Below are positions 62,850 to 64,000 of a stretch of 64,000 bases of DNA, one piece after another. This DNA comes from Clostridium sp. (GTDB taxonomy: Bacteria; Bacillota; Clostridia; Clostridiales; Clostridiaceae): NCBI RefSeq assembly GCF_029267215.1, contig NZ_JARIDH010000025.1:19223-83222 (forward strand), given 5' to 3'. Within the stretch, counting starts at the first letter, position 1. Each line of letters opens with the position of its first letter. Below the pieces are notes generated by a model, which was not told the DNA's origin, ran no database searches, and saw only the letters and a program-made list of their open reading frames with translations. Made by a program: the position numbers and the translations under genes.

Positions 62850-63308
62850 ATGTCAATAGAATTAAATCAATTAGCTCCAGATTTTAAATTAAATGGATCA
62901 GACGGAAAAGAACATTCATTAAATGATTATAGAGGGCAAACAGTAGTATTATACTTCTACCCAAAAGATAACACAGCAGGATGCACAGCAGAAGCTTGTT
63001 CATTTAGAGACAATATTGAAATATTCAGAAATTTAAATGCAGTTGTACTTGGAATATCTAGAGACTCATTAGTATCTCATGATAAATTCATAAGTAAACT
63101 AGGACTTCCATTTGTTTTATTAAGTGATTCAGATGAAGTTGTATGTAATTTATATGATGTTATAAAAGAAAAAAACATGTATGGACGAAAATATATGGGT
63201 ATAGAAAGAAGTACCTTTATAATAAATCCAGAAGGAATACTAACTCATGAATTTAGAAAAGTTAAAGTTAAAGGACATATAGAAAAAATATTAGAAATAT
63301 TAAAGTAA
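62850..63308 (+). CDS. bcp: Thioredoxin-dependent peroxiredoxin, Bcp type
   Basis: 152-aa AhpC/TSA-fold peroxidase of the BCP/PrxQ group, reducing H2O2 and organic peroxides. The peroxidatic Cys45 and probable resolving Cys50 are in AGCTAEACSFRD, the CTxEAC pattern of two-cysteine BCPs. Other marks: DFKLNGSDGKEHSL, VVLYFYPKDNT, GISRDSLVSHDKF and GIERSTFIINPEG. The ATG at 62850 has AAAGGAGGAA; the longer frame to 62796 lies over the promoter. Monocistronic, using the IS200 end hairpin as terminator. Confidence 0.95.
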   Translation: MSIELNQLAPDFKLNGSDGKEHSLNDYRGQTVVLYFYPKDNTAGCTAEACSFRDNIEIFRNLNAVVLGISRDSLVSHDKFISKLGLPFVLLSDSDEVVCNLYDVIKEKNMYGRKYMGIERSTFIINPEGILTHEFRKVKVKGHIEKILEILK

Positions 63309-63335
63309 ATATATATTAATATAAACAAAATTAAT

Positions 63336-63366
63336 AAAAATCCACCAGCTTAGCTGGTGGATTTTC
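63336..63366. terminator. Terminator / right-end hairpin of IS200 remnant
   Basis: Stem AAAATCCACCAGC / GCTGGTGGATTTT with a TTA loop. It ends the peroxiredoxin transcript and lies just after the stop codon of the decayed transposase on the other strand, as right-end hairpins do in IS200/IS605 elements. Confidence 0.82.
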
Positions 63367-63781
63367 TTAATCCCTATAAGGGCATACACACTTAAATTGG
63401 TCTGCCAGCCGCTTGCTGCCCTTAAAAAGATCCATATATTCTTCAATTACTTTCTTATTTTTTCTGAAGGTATCAATATAAAATCCTCTGAACCAGAAAT
63501 ATCTATTTCCATACTTATATTTAAAATTTGAAAACTTTTCGAAAATCATAAGACTACTATTACCTTTTAAAAATCCAACAAAACTTGAAACACTCATTTT
63601 CAACAAGCATATGTATATGGTCTACGCAAGCGTGCGCTTCGACTATTTTAACTCCTTTCCATTCACAAAGCTGTCTTAATATCTTACCTATCTCTTTTTT
63701 CTCTCCATATATTTCTTTCCTTCTGTATTTCGGTGAAAAAACTATATGATATTTACAATTTCATTTTGTATGTGTATCCAT
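63367..63781 (-). pseudogene. Decayed IS200/IS605-type transposase (TnpA)
   Basis: Remnant of a Y1 HUH transposase. From the ATG at 63781 the frame reads MDTHTK, then an in-frame TGA where the family has Trp, then NCKYHIVFSPKYRR and, after more, the HUH motif VDHIHMLV. At about 63600-63606 an apparent 11-nt deletion shifts the frame; the rest reads SVSSFVGFLKGNSSLMIFEK to GFYIDTFRKNKKVIEEY, including the catalytic-Tyr region. A further in-frame loss of about 20 residues before DLFKGSK is inferred. Three lesions mean it is inactive. Confidence 0.85.
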
Positions 63782-63784
63782 TTA

Positions 63785-63811
63785 AAAACTCATTCTATTA
63801 AAATGAGTTTT
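63785..63811. terminator. Left-end hairpin of IS200 remnant
   Basis: Stem AAACTCATT / AAATGAGTTT with T runs, directly ahead of the transposase remnant on the minus strand. IS200 elements carry such a terminator near their left end that blocks read-through into tnpA. Confidence 0.65.
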
Positions 63812-63876
63812 TTTATTATATCGCTAAAGCTCATCTAACCTCACTCTCATAGCAAGTGGTTTTCATTAAACACAAA

Positions 63877-63904
63877 AAAGCTTAGTGAAAATTCACTAAG
63901 CTTT
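63877..63904 (-). terminator. Terminator after tRNA-Phe
   Basis: Stem AAAGCTTAGTGAA / TTCACTAAGCTTT followed in the minus direction by TTTTTTGTG, starting right after the tRNA CCA end. Confidence 0.9.
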
Positions 63905-63980
<76 letters not shown>

Positions 63981-64000
63981 ATATAATAAAAAACCTGGCG

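Noticed and set aside
63981..64000. Second tRNA at the right edge (CGCCA on the minus strand)
   Set aside because: Only five bases fit a tRNA 3' end; too little to call.

Overview
The window is AT-rich Clostridium-type chromosome. The very low GC, dense AGGAGG-type ribosome sites, [FeFe] hydrogenase, flavodiiron protein, EtfAB-linked lactate dehydrogenase, GerS-like and AbrB/Spo0A signatures fit an anaerobic spore-forming Firmicute. My best guess is Clostridium perfringens; this is recognition from gene content, not a database match. Nearly everything is core-genome housekeeping. Mobile DNA is limited to one decayed IS200-type element and a family of small non-autonomous inverted-repeat elements.

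Layout. 1-12.8 kb: partial RecQ helicase, DUF389 and EamA membrane proteins, an AIM24-like protein, a yybP-ykoY (Mn2+) riboswitch controlling a P-type ATPase, a CPBP protease, two DUF975 paralogues and an HsmA-like protein. 12.8-36.9 kb is almost all minus strand. It holds an EtfB-EtfA-lactate dehydrogenase operon with a nearby GntR regulator and a PdhR/LldR-like operator, a membrane-anchored MutS-like ATPase, an ABC exporter, DegV and UvrB. It continues with the envelope block FtsE-FtsX-CtpA-PDZ protein, YitT, a split transketolase, and the acpS-nnr-GerS-like / mazE-mazF neighbourhood. 37.5-47.3 kb: flavodiiron protein, short SSB, GalE, YihY, LytR-CpsA-Psr protein, aldose epimerase, DUF1836, an AbrB regulator with tandem promoters and a Spo0A box, RsmI and a TrmN6-like methylase. 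47.4-53.7 kb: an NlpC/P60 hydrolase, tRNA-Pro, a two-domain autolysin, a 48-residue membrane peptide, an [FeFe] hydrogenase and a HAD phosphatase. 53.8-61.1 kb: a surface-polysaccharide export operon with one permease, two Wzt-like ATPases and three paralogous TuaH-like glycosyltransferases. 61.7-64 kb: a cytoplasmic parvulin, a peroxiredoxin, an IS200 remnant and tRNA-Phe.

How the genes fit together. The lactate operon probably couples lactate oxidation to ferredoxin and NAD by flavin-based electron confurcation. The hydrogenase and flavodiiron protein handle surplus electrons and oxygen or NO. FtsEX with CtpA, a PDZ membrane protein and a PcsB/CwlO-type hydrolase elsewhere in the window suggest a wall-remodelling set. 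GalE, the LCP protein and the 53.8-61.1 kb operon serve surface glycopolymers.

The most unusual sequence-level observation is a family of at least seven related intergenic elements (89-290 bp where both ends are clear). They have about 30-bp terminal inverted repeats beginning GGTTCTGTTTTAAG, and three copies sit between exact 8-bp direct repeats. They look like MITEs, possibly derived from an IS6-type transposon.
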